NCBI GenBank assembly: GCA_027257055.1
Contig: JAPVLO010000962.1
Location: 124,001-188,000 of the forward strand
Reading direction: 5' to 3'
DNA length: 64,000 bases
DNA from: Cephalopachus bancanus
Taxonomy: Eukaryota; Chordata; Mammalia; Primates; Tarsiidae
Below the pieces are notes generated by a model. It was given only the letters and a program-made list of their open reading frames with translations, had not been told where the DNA came from and searched no databases. Shown here one piece after another: positions 48,436-60,736 of this stretch. The translations under genes and the position numbers were made by a program. Position 1 is the stretch's first letter. Every line of letters begins with the position of its first letter.

Positions 48436-49275
48436 AATGTTGATAAGGCTTTCATTAGAAATAAATTATAACGTACATATGGTGGAACACTTGACGGCCA
48501 ATTAAATAATGGTACAAATACTATAATTGTTGACAGAAAAACATAATAAATTGCTTAATGAAATAAAGTACTGGTTAGATATTACGTGTCACTAAACGGA
48601 GAGAATAAACAAATCACCGAGATAGTCAAGGAGATAGAACTTAACACCCCACAGCTTAAATGTTAGCAGATCATAGTGACTTCCTTCCAGGGAATACAGT
48701 GTGAAAAGGGGGCAAAAGGTGTATACTTTGTACTGACAAACACAACTGTGGCAGTTGATGAAGGTCAACATCAACAGTGACAAGTCATGTTGATAATGTG
48801 TACCCTTGATGCAATGTGTTGAAAATGACATTTTACCTCTTTGGTGTTCTTCCCATAAACCATAATCTCAGTCTAACCATGAGGAAAAAAAATCAGTCAA
48901 ACCCAAATATTGTAACACTCAACAAAAATACCTAACCACTACTCTTCTGGCCACCAAGACAATCAAAACAAGGGAATTCTCAAAAACTATCAAAGCCAAG
49001 AGGAGTCCAGGAGACATGATCACTATATAGAATGTGGTATCTGTCAAGGATGGGATTCTGGGACAGAGCAAGGACATAAGGTAAAAACTAAGGCAGTATG
49101 AATACAGTAGGGACTTCCATTAATAATGATGTATCAATATTGGTCCATTAGTTATGACAAATGTACCATGCTAATATAATAAACTTAGTGTGGAGTATGT
49201 GGGAACACTCTATACTGTCTTCACAACTTTTCTGTAAATTTAAAATTAATTATAATTTTAACAATTAAAAAATGA
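48436..49275 (+). repeat. L1M 3' UTR-like repeat
   Basis: AGGAGACATGATCACTATAT, GATTCTGGGACAGAGCAAGG, TAATAATGATGTATCAATATT, GACAAATGTACCATGCTAAT and CAACTTTTCTGTAAATTTAAA lie in the order of a common old L1 3' end. The Alu at 48116 inserted at its left edge. Confidence 0.62.
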
Positions 49276-49887
49276 AGATAAACATTATGCATAGTATGCT
49301 TTTGTTAGTGGAAAATACACATACATACATGTATGTGAGTGTGTGTATGTATCTGGAACTGGAAAAGGAGTCAATTTCCCCTGATATTTTGGCTGCCTGA
49401 AGAGGACTGAAAGGATGTTTGTTATAGATGCTTATATGTCTGCTGTTGGAACACACCTAGCCACATTATTGACTCCCACTGGTCCAAGTGAAGTATAATA
49501 ACCCACAAACTACCTGTGAGTAGAATCTTCAATATCTTGGTTCTGTCCAGTTGGGAACTATGGACCAATGGTGTGATCAGCAATTGATAAAATCAAATCC
49601 ATTGAAAGATGGGAGTAGAAGGAGAGGCCAGAAGTCTAACTTGGATAGATGTTTCCCACCGAAAAAAGAAAGCATCACAGGTGGCCAAAAAGAGCTATCA
49701 TCTTAGCACATTGGCCTCACTTCTCAGCCTGTTACAGGTGTCAGCAAAAGATGGCAGCTTATGGGCCATTCAGCCTGCTGTCTGCTTTTACACAGCCCAG
49801 AAAATAAGAAGGGGCTTCAGCATTTTACTTGAAAAAAGGTCAAAGAAGAGTAATATTCTGTGACACATGAGGACTACTTGAGATTCA
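49276..49887. other. Unassigned sequence
   Basis: An 84-codon open frame at 49609-49863 has no recognisable domain. No gene is supported. Confidence 0.45.
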
Positions 49888-50375
49888 AATGTCATCATTT
49901 GTAAATAAAGTTTCATTGACCAGAGTCACATTAACTTGTTTACAAGTTGTCTATGACTGCTTTCGTAACTATATGTTGGCAGAGTTAAGTATTTATGGCA
50001 AAGACCATCTGACCTGCAAAACTCCCAATTTTTTTTTTTTTCTTTGAGTTGGAGTCTCACTCTGTCACCCAGACTGGAGTGCAGTGGCCGCTCCCGGCCC
50101 CGCAGACTCGACCTGCTGGGCTCCGGCGATCCTTCCGCCTCAGCCTTCCGAGTAGCTGGAATTACAGGCATGCACTACCACACCCGGCTGATTTTTTTGA
50201 TTTATTGTAGAGATGAGGTCTCGCTGCCCAGGCAGGTCTCGAACCCACGGGCTCAGGCAATCCACTCACCTCAGCATTCCAAAGGCGCGGGATTACAGGC
50301 TGAGCCACCGAGCCCGGCTTAAAACCAAAAATATTTACTGGTCAGTCCTTTATAGGAACAGTTTACTGACACCTG
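49888..50375 (-). mobile_element. Non-autonomous hAT-like element, split by an Alu
   Basis: The right end on the minus strand, CAGGTGTCAGTAAACTG, matches the common terminal repeat of the CAGGGGTCGGCAAAC type. It is followed by AGTAAATATTTTTGGTTTT and, beyond the Alu, GTTTTGCAGGTCAGATGGTC and GACAACTTGTAAACAAG. This is a degraded DNA transposon copy interrupted at 50029-50319. Confidence 0.78.
50029..50319 (-). mobile_element. Young dimeric Alu, five-base-deletion subfamily
   Basis: Inverted complete Alu inserted into a hAT-like element: T12 tail, GAGTTGGAGTCTCACTCTG, CTCCGGCGATCCTTCCGCC, TCTCGCTGCCCAGGC and CAGGCTGAGCCACCGAGCC. It shares the deletion with the copies at 41515 and 48116. Flanking AAAAC text on both sides may be an imperfect target duplication. 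Confidence 0.95.
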
Positions 50376-52844
50376 ACCTAAAGTCATTCAGGGACTTTGC
50401 TACCTCCCTTAGTGGGGCGTATCAGCAGTCTCTCTGGCTATTTGTTCACCGTCTTGAGAGCCCGCCCCCTACTCCTTATCAACCTTTACTGCTCTGGTTA
50501 TCTTCCTGGGACCACTGAGAGCCAAATGGAATTGGCCCTTAGAATAACTCTCTCTGAAGGCTCTGAGGTAGGCCAAAACAGTATAGTGATTAATCCAAAT
50601 CCAAGACTGAAGTTGATCTCCTCTTCCATTGTCCATTCGAAATGACTTTCAACTATGTTGTCTCATAGAGCCCCGTTACGAGTTTCTGAGATGACAGTGG
50701 AATTTTAGACAAAGCTGCCTTCCTTCAAAGTTTAGGAATTAGCCAGGAAGTTACCCCCTAGTTGCCAGATTTATCTTAGACGCCTTTGTTTTACATTATA
50801 CAGTATTGAAAGCATCTTACTACTGTTGTTTTTGAGTCATGTTTTTGACACCCCAGAACTGAATTGAGTGTGGGCTCCACCTAGTGACAGTGAGCATAGT
50901 TTCTTGTACTTTCAGTTCTGAATCTTAGGAACTGTTTGTACTGCCTTTTATCACAAAAATGAGTTGGCTTAAAAATAGCCTGCTTCCTAGGAGTCTTCTT
51001 CTTATATAATTAATCAGTGCAGAGCCAAATGAAGGCCACGTGGTAAGGATGATGCTTTTGTCTGTGGACAAGCTCTTGACTCTAATGTTAACCTCTCCAC
51101 AATTCTCTTCTTGGCTCTGTTTGCATGATAATATTTTGGGCAGCACATGCCCAAAATAAGAAGGGGGTGCCCTGAAATCTTTGAGCTTAGTACCCCATTA
51201 ATGCTTTTACAGCAGGAAACACTGATCAGTATATTAAAGGCCCATAAATGTCCTCCCTTTTTTTTCATTGCTTTTTCTGACTCTTGTTGAACCAGCTCAT
51301 TAGGGCCCAGGACCTGCCACCAGCATATGGTGACAATCTCTCCCCCTGCAGTAGGTGTGTAGGCATTGTTTAAAGTCAAAGTCAAACTTAACACATGTGC
51401 CCTAAGGCTGCCTATGCTGGCTAATGGCCTGTACTTTTACTGAGGCCAGTGCAGCTGGCATTAACTGACCACACCCTGTGAAATTAGGACCTGCAATAAG
51501 TTCTGCGTGGCTAACAGGTTGTTCAGGGCCTGTAGGCCTGCTTGTTTGCCAAGATATGGTTGGCCCCTCACTGTTGCTATGATCAGCTCTGACCCTGTGT
51601 GTTCACTGAGGCATGATAATATTAGACTGCCCATCGCCTGTAGATAAGATCGCTATGTACTGCAGTGAATAATGATGTCTGCATCCCAAACTTATTAAGG
51701 TTTAGAGCTATTCCTCCAGGACACAGCATTTAAAAGTCAATTCCACCTTTTCGTTTCTAGAACATCTTCCAAAAGGGCAAGATTTGGAATTGTAAATGGT
51801 TATTGCCATATAGACAAAAAGCACACAGATTGATGATGCCAGAGCACTTATAACAGATAGTAGATTTAAATGTCTTGCTTGAGGATCTCAAAGAAGTTTC
51901 GAAAGTGCTTTAAAAGCTTCTAAAGTGGTTGAAAAGCTTTCAGGATAGTGATCTTAGCCATACAATCTTAGGTAGCTGTGAACTCGTAGTTTTCAGTCTG
52001 ATCTGAGAACCTAGAGAATGGCTGAAATGTGTTACAAATGTTTTTTTAAAAATGCTCTGCATTAACTTTTTTTTCTTTCCTTTTACTGTTTGGATGTGGT
52101 AATTGTCAAAGCAGTATAATGCAGTTACCTGGTGTTTTGGATGCAGTATGTTTTTTAACTTCTCCGGCAGAATGTGCTTGTGATATACCTACTAATTAGA
52201 TATAAAACTTTCTTTTTAATTCTTTTGAATAAATAAAACCTGAAGGAAAGTTTCCCCCTTAATTTTAGACATACATTTAAATAACTAGTATTATTAATAA
52301 AGCAAGGTTCTAAAAGAATCTTTTATATGAGATATTTACTTTTCACAGCACATATAATCAAATACATCAATTAGTATTTCTAATACTTTTTTTTATATAT
52401 TAAAAATAGATAAAGTAAAGCCCAAATATTTCTTAAGAAGACATTTCAGGGAAGTAACTTTTAAAAGTTGGCGGACATTGTTTTGATCACTATAAGATAC
52501 TGATTACCACAAACTTTCAGGATTTTGTGGTACGGTTTGGTTTGTATCAGATTAGGACATATTTAGTAAGGACTCACAGATAAAATTTAGAATGTCAATT
52601 TAAATTATCAGAAATTTCCCAGTGTAGAAAAAAAATTAAACCTCTCTCTATTTTCTCCCCCCCCCCATCCCTACTGTACGTTCTACTAAATGACTGAGCC
52701 CTTTCAAAGGCAACATTTCTCAGACTGAGCACGGGATCGCCCTTCTCCCAACACACCCTCGATCTTGCTTCATCCAAAGTCTTCCCTGCCTCAGTTGTCA
52801 GAAACACACCAAACTCAAGCCAAAAGCTGGGATCATGCTGGTCT
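50376..52844. other. Unassigned sequence, partly less AT-rich
   Basis: No gene can be supported. From about 50640 to 51760 G+C is higher than average and overlapping minus-strand frames of 73 and 126 codons occur (50925-51394), without a domain I recognise. A decayed endogenous retrovirus is possible but unproven. An eight- or nine-C run lies near 52658. Confidence 0.4.
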
Positions 52845-53990
52845 CCTCTCTTTCTTGTACCCCCACATTGATTTCATCAGGAAGGCCTTTGGCTACTACA
52901 TTGAACGTATATCAAGTACGTGACCACTTAGCCCCTTGGCAGCTTCCACTCTTACCCCAGCCATTACCCTTTCTTACTGCATGACTGCAATAGTCTTCCA
53001 ATTGGTTTCTCTTCTTTTCTCCCCTTTTTCCTTAAAACTCTTCTTAATACAGCACCCACAATGATTCATATTTTTTCAAACATAAGTTAGATCATGTTCC
53101 TGCTCTGTTTAAAACCTACAAACAGCCCTATTTCACTGAGAATAGAAAGCAGTGTTCTTAACAGTGGCTAAAGGGCTCTCTGTGATGGGTGCCCCATTCT
53201 GCTCTGACTTCCTCTCCCACTACTCTCCCCACAACTCCAGCTCACTCCAAACTGGCTTCTTGGCTGTCTCTTGAGTGCACCAGCACCTCCTTCCCCAGAG
53301 CTCCGGATTCATGGTTTCCTCTGCCTGGGGCAGTCTTTCCTCACATGTCCACATGGTTAACTCTTCACCAAGTTTAAGTCTTTACTCAAGCATCCTTCCG
53401 GTAATTTCTCTTTATAGAGCAACCTGCTCTCTCCTTCCCCAGCACCACTGGCTTTCCTTATCTGACTTTACTTCATGTATTTTTAAGTCACATTTCTAGC
53501 ATTTCTCTAATAGACTTTTGTATCACGTTTACATTTTTTTGGTCTCTGTCACCCTCTACAAGAATGGAGATGAGGCATGGGGTCTTTATTTGTTTTGTTC
53601 ACTAATGTATCTTTTTTTTTTTTTTTTTTTTTTGAGTTGGAGTCTTACTCTGTCACCCAGACTGGAGTGCAGTGGACGCTCCCGGCCACCGCAACCTCAG
53701 CCTGCTGGGCTCCAGCAATCCTTCCTCCTCAGCCTTCCAAGTAGCTGGAACTACAGGTGCGTGCTACCACGCCTGGCTAGTTTTTGATTTATTGTAGAGA
53801 CGAGGTCTCGCCAAGTTGTTGCCCAGGCGGTTCTCGAACCCGCAGGCTCAGGCAATCCACTCACCTCAGCCTCCCAAAGCACGGGGTTACAGGCTGAGCC
53901 ACCGAGCCCGGCTCACTAATGTATCTTAAAGACCTAGAACGGTGCCCAGCATATCTAGCATATGCTAGATACCCAATTATTGAATAAATG
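52845..53990 (+). repeat. L2 LINE 3' region, split by an Alu
   Basis: GTTAGATCATGTTCCTGCTC, CACTGAGAATAGAAAGC, TTTCCTCTGCCTGGGGCAGT, TTCACCAAGTTTAAGTCTTT, CTCTACAAGAATGGAGATGA and, after the Alu, AACGGTGCCCAGCATATC and ATTGAATAAATGCATGATG form a long L2 3' half up to its terminal tail. Confidence 0.9.
53614..53912 (-). mobile_element. Dimeric Alu inserted in L2
   Basis: A perfect 15-bp duplication, TCACTAATGTATCTT, at 53599-53613 and 53913-53927 shows the exact insertion site inside the L2 tail. The left arm has a local GTT insertion (CAAGTTGTTGCCC). On the minus strand the B-box stem has one mismatch (GCGGG versus ACCGC). Confidence 0.97.
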
Positions 53991-54879
53991 CATGATGTAA
54001 ATAAGATACCACGTGAGTATATCTACTTACCTATATTAATCATTTTATATATGCTTAAATAGTCTTGTATTAGCACACAATCAATCTTTAACTAATTCCC
54101 TACTATGGAACATGGACATGCTTTCATTTATCACTATTTTAATTTTTGATGACAAATAGCATATAAAAATATTTTTGTATTTGCCCATTTATGGAGAAAA
54201 TACCTTGGGTAATTAAAAAATGTTCCAATTCGGCTTGTGTTGTATCCCATTTTAAGAAATTAAAGTATGTGGCATATTGATTTAAGTAACATAATATGAT
54301 AGAATACCACTAGACTAGGAACAGAAAAATTTTCCACAACTGCTACTTTAAATTCTGAATAAGTTACTTAAAATCCTGGAGCTTGTTTTTCCCTACTCGT
54401 AGAATTATATACACTTTTTTTACTATCCATGTATGTTTGTTAAATATGTCAAGGGTTTAAATATAATAAGATAGAGGTGATTATCTGTGAATTATAAGGC
54501 TATTTAAGTGTAATTTTTACCATATTAAGATACCCTCAAACTCTAAGAGTTATAGTTCTCCTTCAGACCCTTCTATGTTGACATTTATGATATTTTTTTT
54601 AATCAGAATGGGATAGTTATTTTCTTTTACTATTTCTCATCACCCCATCCTAAATTGGCATAGCAAACTTGTGATAAGGTTTGACCATAGAGAAACCTAG
54701 CTTGAGTTGTAAACTATATACCAATTATTTAAAGGTATTTATTGAAATGAACCTATTTGGAGTTGACCTTCTGTGGCAGGTAATTATCTTTTTGAGGAGA
54801 AAAACACTGCCTTGTTCATCTGTGCATCACACATAGTAGGAAGGGTGCCAGACACACTGGTAGATATATTACTCAGGGT
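53991..54879. other. Unassigned sequence
   Basis: AT-rich DNA. Text at 54810-54860 (GTGCATCACACATAGTAGG) suggests a short L2 tail remnant. Confidence 0.4.
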
Positions 54880-54906
54880 TCTCTAGAGAAACAGAATCAA
54901 TATCAA

Positions 54907-54980
54907 CAGTGTGTGTGTGTTTGTGTGTTTGTGTGTGTGTGTGTGTGTGTGTTGTGTGTTTGTGTGTTTGTGTGTGTGAT
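54907..54980. repeat. (TG)n/(TTTG) microsatellite
   Basis: TG units interrupted by TTTG, about 74 bases, inside the ancient repeat. Confidence 0.93.
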
Positions 54981-55247
54981 AGATCTATTTATCATCTATC
55001 TATGCACATTGAGAAAGAAAAATAGATTTATTTTAAGGAATTTTGGATGCTGATAAGTCCAAAATCTTCAGGGTAGACTGGCAGGCTGAAGATACATAGA
55101 AGAAATAATATTGCAGCTTGAGTCCCTAAGTCATCTTCAGGCAAAATTTGCTTTTTCTTTAAGGTCTTCAACTGATTAGGTGAGGTCCACTCACATTATG
55201 GAGGGTAATTACATTTATCCAAAGTCTGTTGATTTAAATATTAATCT

Positions 55248-55619
55248 GCCATGTTTTGAATGTGTCTCCCAAAACACATGTGCAACAGGGAGATGGAACC
55301 TATTAAGAGATGATTGAGCCACGAGACTTCTGTCCTCATAAATGGATTAATGCTGTTATCACTGAAGTGAGTTCATTATTGTGAGTTAGTTCCTTATAAA
55401 AGAATGAATTCATCCCTTTTTGTCTCCCTTGTTTTTCTTTTGCCCTCCTGCCTTCTTCCAGAGGATGATATAGCAAGAAGGGAAGGACTTTGTCAGATGC
55501 CAGCCTCTTGATCTTAGATTTCCCAGACTCCTGAATTGTAAGGAACAAATTTCTGCTTATTGTGAGTTACTTACTTAGTCTCAGGTATTTGTTATAGCAG
55601 CAATGAAAGGATTAAGACA
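55248..55619 (+). repeat. Solo MaLR LTR
   Basis: A 372-base LTR flanked by a perfect 5-bp duplication AATCT (55243-55247 and 55620-55624). Landmarks are TTTTGAATGTGTCTCCC, GGATTAATGCTGTTATC, CTTATAAAAGAATGAATTC, TCTTGATCTTAGATTTCCC and GGTATTTGTTATAGCAGC. Single-LTR state implies recombination between the LTRs of a former provirus. Confidence 0.87.
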
Positions 55620-55720
55620 AATCTCATCTAAAAAATACTTTCACAGAAATATCTATATTAGGTTTTAACCAAAACCTAGGCTCCATGGCCTAACCAAGTT
55701 GACACATAACATTAACCGTC

Positions 55721-56030
55721 AACGAAGGTGACTAATACATATGTTTGAATGACCATGTTAGATAATTATGAATACATTTACATTACTGTGAACTGTTATT
55801 TATTTTTATATTGAATTTATAATCATTTATTGATTTTTAGATATGTTAGAGTCTATCAAGTTTTGTTATTACATATATGTATCTTTAGGTAGATTTGATT
55901 TTTAAATTAATGTTGGATAAATAGATGGATGTAAAAATGAATGAACAGACAGTAGATAGATACCAAGATAGCACTAATATACAAGTCTTGCTAATAACAT
56001 TTTTGGATGTTAAATCATTACATATTTACA
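55721..56030. other. Unassigned sequence
   Basis: AT-rich spacer with GATAGATA-like text; nothing classified. Confidence 0.5.
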
Positions 56031-56042
56031 CTTTTCAATTTT

Positions 56043-56339
56043 TTTTTTTTTTTTTTAGTTGGAGTCTCACTCTGTCACCCAGACAGGAGTGCAGTGGCAA
56101 GCTCACAGCCACTGCAGTCTGGACCTGCTGAGTTCAAGTGATTCTTCCACCTCAGCCTTCCAAGTAGCTGGAACTACAGACATGTGCCACCATGTCCGGC
56201 TAATTTTTTGATTTATTGTAGAGGTGAGGTCTCACCAAGTTGCCCAGGCTGATCTCAAACTTGTGGGCTCAGGCAATCCTCTCACCTCGGCCTCCCAAAA
56301 TGCTGGGATTATAGGTGTGAACCTCTGCGCCCGGCCTCC
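56043..56339 (-). mobile_element. Dimeric Alu, older type
   Basis: Flanked by a 12-bp duplication, CTTTTCAATTTT, at 56031-56042 and 56340-56351. It retains GCTGGGATTATAGGTGTGAAC at the 5' end and TCACCAAGTTGCCCAGGC, so it lacks the A-box deletion of the younger copies. Confidence 0.94.
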
Positions 56340-56351
56340 CTTTTCAATTTT

Positions 56352-59300
56352 AAATGCTTCTTTGTATCACAAATAGGCCTACCAAAATTTACTATCAAGA
56401 TTGCCATACACCAAGCTGGAAAGAACTAAGAATATGGCATAAACAAAGTCCTTGCCAAAGAGAAAGGGAGAAATCCTTCTTCTCCTTGAGTGGTGTAGGA
56501 AGAAGAAAAGGATAGTAGTAGTAGCAGGTCAAGTGCTAATACTAAAAATTCCTGCCTCTCTCTGTCACCTTGAGGTGGGAGGGTGCTGTGAATACAGCAA
56601 TACATGTGAGAAGGCCTCTTCATCTAACATGTGGGGTGGAGGATACCTGTATGTCTCTGGAAGAACCTTGGAACTTGGCCCAGCTCCATTTCCAATATAG
56701 TGCAAGAGGGATATTCTAGCATTTGTCAAGGGTAGTGACTAGATAAATAGGAGTGAAGCAGCACCTCTAACTTCCTGAGCACAGCAAGCAGAAGACAAAT
56801 GTTTGTGCATGTCTTGGCAGAGAAATATGTAGAATCTGAGATTTCTGGAAGGAATAAGTGTAGGGATTATAAGAAGAGACCACACAATATGCAGGCCCTT
56901 TGTCAGTAGAAGGAAATGGATGAATACCATGGACCTTAGCAGCAGGGATCAGAATTCACCTCAGCTGGTAAGACAACAAATTGTCTTTCACTATCAACTA
57001 CCTACAGAGACCCAGTGGAAATGTCTGCTGATCTCATTTTCCATTTTATTGGAGGGAATTTGGTGAATCTTAAATCAAATGTCCACTCCTGGCCCAATCA
57101 ACTGTGGCACAGATGGTACAGTCACATGTATAAATTCCATTTCCAGGGACCCCACCTCATGACATTTTTTGTGATAGGAGATATAGGTCTCAGGGAAGTG
57201 GTTGTTGCAATGTTGAGAACTATGTCAAAAGTTGCTTCTTACTAATCAACTCAACCTCTGTAAGAAAAGTAAAGAGGCAGTCTATTTGGTTTTACTGATT
57301 TTGAATTTTAACATCTTTTAAGGTAAAAATAACTTTCTTATCTTTCAAAATGCTTATAAAGCAAAATTTAAGTTGCACTGAACACACAATCAGAAACTTG
57401 TGTCATACTTTTTAATTTATTTCACAGATGTCCTTTACATTTTGATATTTTAATTCAGGATCATCTTAGAAAATAACAGTAAGGTAGAGTTGAAAGAGCA
57501 AAGTATATCTGATACAAATATTAGAAAAGCTTGATTGTCACTTCCCCCAGGAATAAGGAAAATACTCATGTCACTTTTATTTCTACCATTTTAGATTTCT
57601 AAATGTTAGCTCAACAGATAGACAATTTTGATATTCAAAACAGAAATAAACGTTTATTAACCTAAAAATCAAAGAATGTATCTGAGAGTCCATAGCAATA
57701 TTTTTAATATTTCTACCATCTTTATAAAGCACATAACCATGTTGTGAGAGAAAGGCTAGCTTCATGAATTGAGGCATCAGGACTGTTTTTAATGGATGTA
57801 TTGAGCAAACCATCAGCAGTTCGGCTTCTTACATCTACAAAGTTCTTTTCATTATCACACCAGAATAACCAACTAAATAATACTTGAACATATATTTCCT
57901 TTTTGGCTACAGCTTTTCTTTTTTATGAATTCTGAATATCCGACATAGAAAATCTAACTTATAATATGCTTTGAAATATTTTTTCTGAGAATTCACAAAC
58001 TCACAAAGTAATATAATGACACCATGAATAACCTAGAGTTGGAGCCACTAGAAAAATCTCAAAGTATTGTCCTGTTTCATTGTGCAGCCTGCCAACATTC
58101 TTTTCCTCTTGGGCCAAATGGATAGCATTGTTCCTCACGTTGATGTTAGTACAGGTATTATCTATGTTGTGCTCACTTTTTTTTTCTGAGTTTCCATTTT
58201 CCCAAAAAAGACAAAGACAGGATTTTTTAAATGTGAATTCTACTGAGTATGAACTGGAGAAAAAGCAGTAACCCTCTGTTCTTTTAAAGTCCTGGATTCA
58301 TGCCCTCAGAGCATGCAGTGTGAAGAAACAAAAGAAACGAAATCTCAGCAGAAGAATTAAAAACAAAGTAATCAATCCCTACACTGTCTCTTAGTCTTTC
58401 TGCAGAGCTTACAGATTTTTTTAGAGTAAAATCTTGAGATATTTTGAAAAGTTTATGTGCACTAAGGTCCACAAATTTTATGTCATCATAAATGGGTTTA
58501 TCTCATTTCCCAATCCTCATGAATAGTTAGAAATACATTTTTAAAATCCATCTCAAATTTTTCTTCTTTTATTATGTACAAAACGTCATTTTTGAGGAAT
58601 CTGTACTTTGGCGGCCACATACTAGGTGTTACTGGAAATCACATTCAAAGAAAATATAATGAAGAGATCATCTAATAAAAGAAATAAGGAATATCCTCAT
58701 AGTCATTGCTTAAAAGAATATCGTTTCAGCCACCCCTCAACCTTATCCCCCAAAACAGCAACATGCAGTCTAATTCTAAATATTTACCTTTGCTCAACAC
58801 TTTGTACAGTATTTATTTTTAGGGCCAAATCAAATACACTGACAGTCCTGATTTTTATCTTTATTGTCTCTTGAGGAGTTCACATCGATTAAAACACTGT
58901 CCTAAGTCCTGACATATATTATACAATTCATTTCCCTCCAGGAAGGAGATTAAAATTTAATTCAGAGACAGGAAACAAATAAAAGCAAATCAATTATATG
59001 TTGGAGTTTTATAAGCACAGCAGTCTGGACAATTCTACTCTATGAATGGACCTCATTTATTTTAAGTTTCCTTTGCTTTTAGACCTCAGTTCTCATGGGT
59101 TCACAAGAAAGATTCATTAGTATGAAACTATTTCATCAGCAAGAACGCTATTGTGATTCTACTATAAGACCAATGCATGGGGAAAAAAAAACTTGAAGAA
59201 TCAAATGTTTCATGAGGTGAAATATCTGTCGCTATTTTGGGAGGCTAGGTTTTGTTGTTGTTGTTGACATTATATTATATGTTGTTATTACACTTGTAAA

Positions 59301-59409
59301 AACCGTTTTCCTCCGTGTTGTTTCTCACAAATATGAAGTTTGTTTTCCATTGTTTCTCATTTAAGGTAGGATCACACTGCTTCCCTTAGGTCCTAAAACA
59401 CCTGTATTC
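56352..59409. other. Unassigned AT-rich sequence
   Basis: Three kilobases with several short open frames (60-82 codons) and no recognised domain, splice context or repeat. Confidence 0.45.
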
Positions 59410-59560
59410 TCTAGCAGTATTTCTTGAACTTGATGAATGACAGCAATTGGCAAAAGAAGTTTACTAAACTGCATATTCCTGGGCCCCTGTCCAAACATAG
59501 TAAACTTTATTAGCCACAGTAGGTGCCATGCCTAGCGTTCATGGTACTTTTAGGGGTCTG
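59410..59560 (-). repeat. Possible MER5-type hAT remnant
   Basis: AGCAGTATTTCTTGAACTTG and GCATATTCCTGGGCCCCTGT recall the MER5 order, but divergence is high and the ends are not seen. Strand is uncertain. Confidence 0.35.
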
Positions 59561-59682
59561 AGAAAAGGCACTAATTTATTTTAAAATCTGAAGGAAAAAA
59601 TGAACGAAAGGGAGACTCAAAACAAATGGAAATTATTTTTGGAGGGTGCCTCCTGGTAGTATAGCCTTCCCCAGCTAGGTAA

Positions 59683-59818
59683 GTGCTCTAGGAACCCATT
59701 GGCATCAGTGTACCAGCTAGTGTTTTTGTGAGAGGTTACGCTCGGCTTCAGTGAATTTTTTTTTTTTTTTTTGAGATTCTTTCAACACATTTGTCCATTT
59801 TTATGACAGGTGATTTAC
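59683..59818 (+). repeat. Unclassified dispersed repeat, copy B
   Basis: The partner of 7835-7960: GTGCTCTAGGAACCCATTGG, CATCAGTGTACCAGCTAG, GGCTTCAGTGAA, T run, GAGATTCTTTCAACACATTT and ATGACAGGTGATTTAC. Its T run is longer. No mariner transposase text follows here. Confidence 0.7.
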
Positions 59819-60104
59819 GAAAACACCTCTGATGAACTTCTAAGAGTAATGATTGCCTCTTCTCTTCTGCCTTCCAAATCTCCCACAAATTTTTCATTCA
59901 ACTGACACTAACCTGGAGGCTTATAGAGAAAGGATTCTGGGAAATATGGTTCTAGCCCAGCCAAGTTGACAGTAATAGTTGCTGCATCTTCTGACACTCA
60001 GAAGCTAGGTAATTTTCATCTGTGTAACACATACTCCACTCCGTGGGCTGACCAGGATAGTGCTACTCTCTGTGACGTCTTTTTTCTTCTACCCTCTTGC
60101 TTGC
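59819..60104. other. Unassigned sequence
   Basis: Short spacer after copy B; nothing classified. Confidence 0.45.
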
Positions 60105-60297
60105 TACTTGTGTGATCTGGGGAAGATGTTCTCCCACTCCTGATCCTCATGTTCCTTCCTATATGACAATGGAGAGAGTAAGTGCACCTACTTCAAAGGA
60201 TTACTGTGATAATTGAAAGAGATAAATAAGGCAGGGTATTTTTTGCCAACTGCCAGGCACATGATAAGTGGTTGTTACTATTACTATTATTATTAAT
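60105..60297 (-). repeat. MIR SINE
   Basis: Plus strand reads as the reverse of MIR: TACTTGTGTGATCTGGGGAAG, CTATATGACAATGGAGAGAG, GCACCTACTTCAAAGGATTA, CTGCCAGGCACATGATAAGTG and a terminal (TTA)n. Well preserved. Confidence 0.9.
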
Positions 60298-60477
60298 AAA
60301 GTAGATCACAGTTCAAGTGAGTGTCTGTGGATAACTATAGAAATAGTTCTAAGTTTGCATCAAACTATTTTTGCTGTCTTTAAGAATTTAATAGCCAGAG
60401 AAAGGAATCAGACTGCCCAAAAGAAATGATCATTAGTTGGCTGAATTTGTAGCAGTGACTTTGAAAGCCAATATAAA

Positions 60478-60720
60478 ACAAGAAAATAATATTTTCAATG
60501 TGCTGAAAGAAAATAAGTTTAAACCAAGAACTCTATGTCCATAAAACCAATTTTCAAGGATAAAAGCAAAATACATTTCATTTATTTTGAGATATACCAC
60601 TAACTAATCTAATAGGAATTCTAAAATATGTATTTTAGACCAAAGGAGAATAATCTCACCAAGAAGGACCAAAATATGACAGAATAGTTAGAATACATGT
60701 AAAACACTAATTCTAGCAGC
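60478..60720 (+). repeat. L1M 3' region fragment
   Basis: TTTCAATGTGCTGAAAGAAA, CCAAGAACTCTATGTCCAT and TTCAAGGATAAAAGCAAAAT lie in the order of the L1M 3' UTR. Confidence 0.72.
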
Positions 60721-60736
60721 TTTGAAAAATAATGAA

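Larger units (their letters stand above)
54880..55720 (+). repeat. Ancient interspersed repeat, split by a solo LTR
   Basis: Begins ACTCAGGGTTCTCTAGAGAA and ends CCAAGTTGACACATAACATT, with TCAACTGATTAGGTGAGGTC and TGTTGATTTAAATATTAATC between. This combination is a frequent old mammalian repeat, but I do not trust my memory of its name. A MaLR LTR interrupts it at 55248-55619. Confidence 0.65.
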
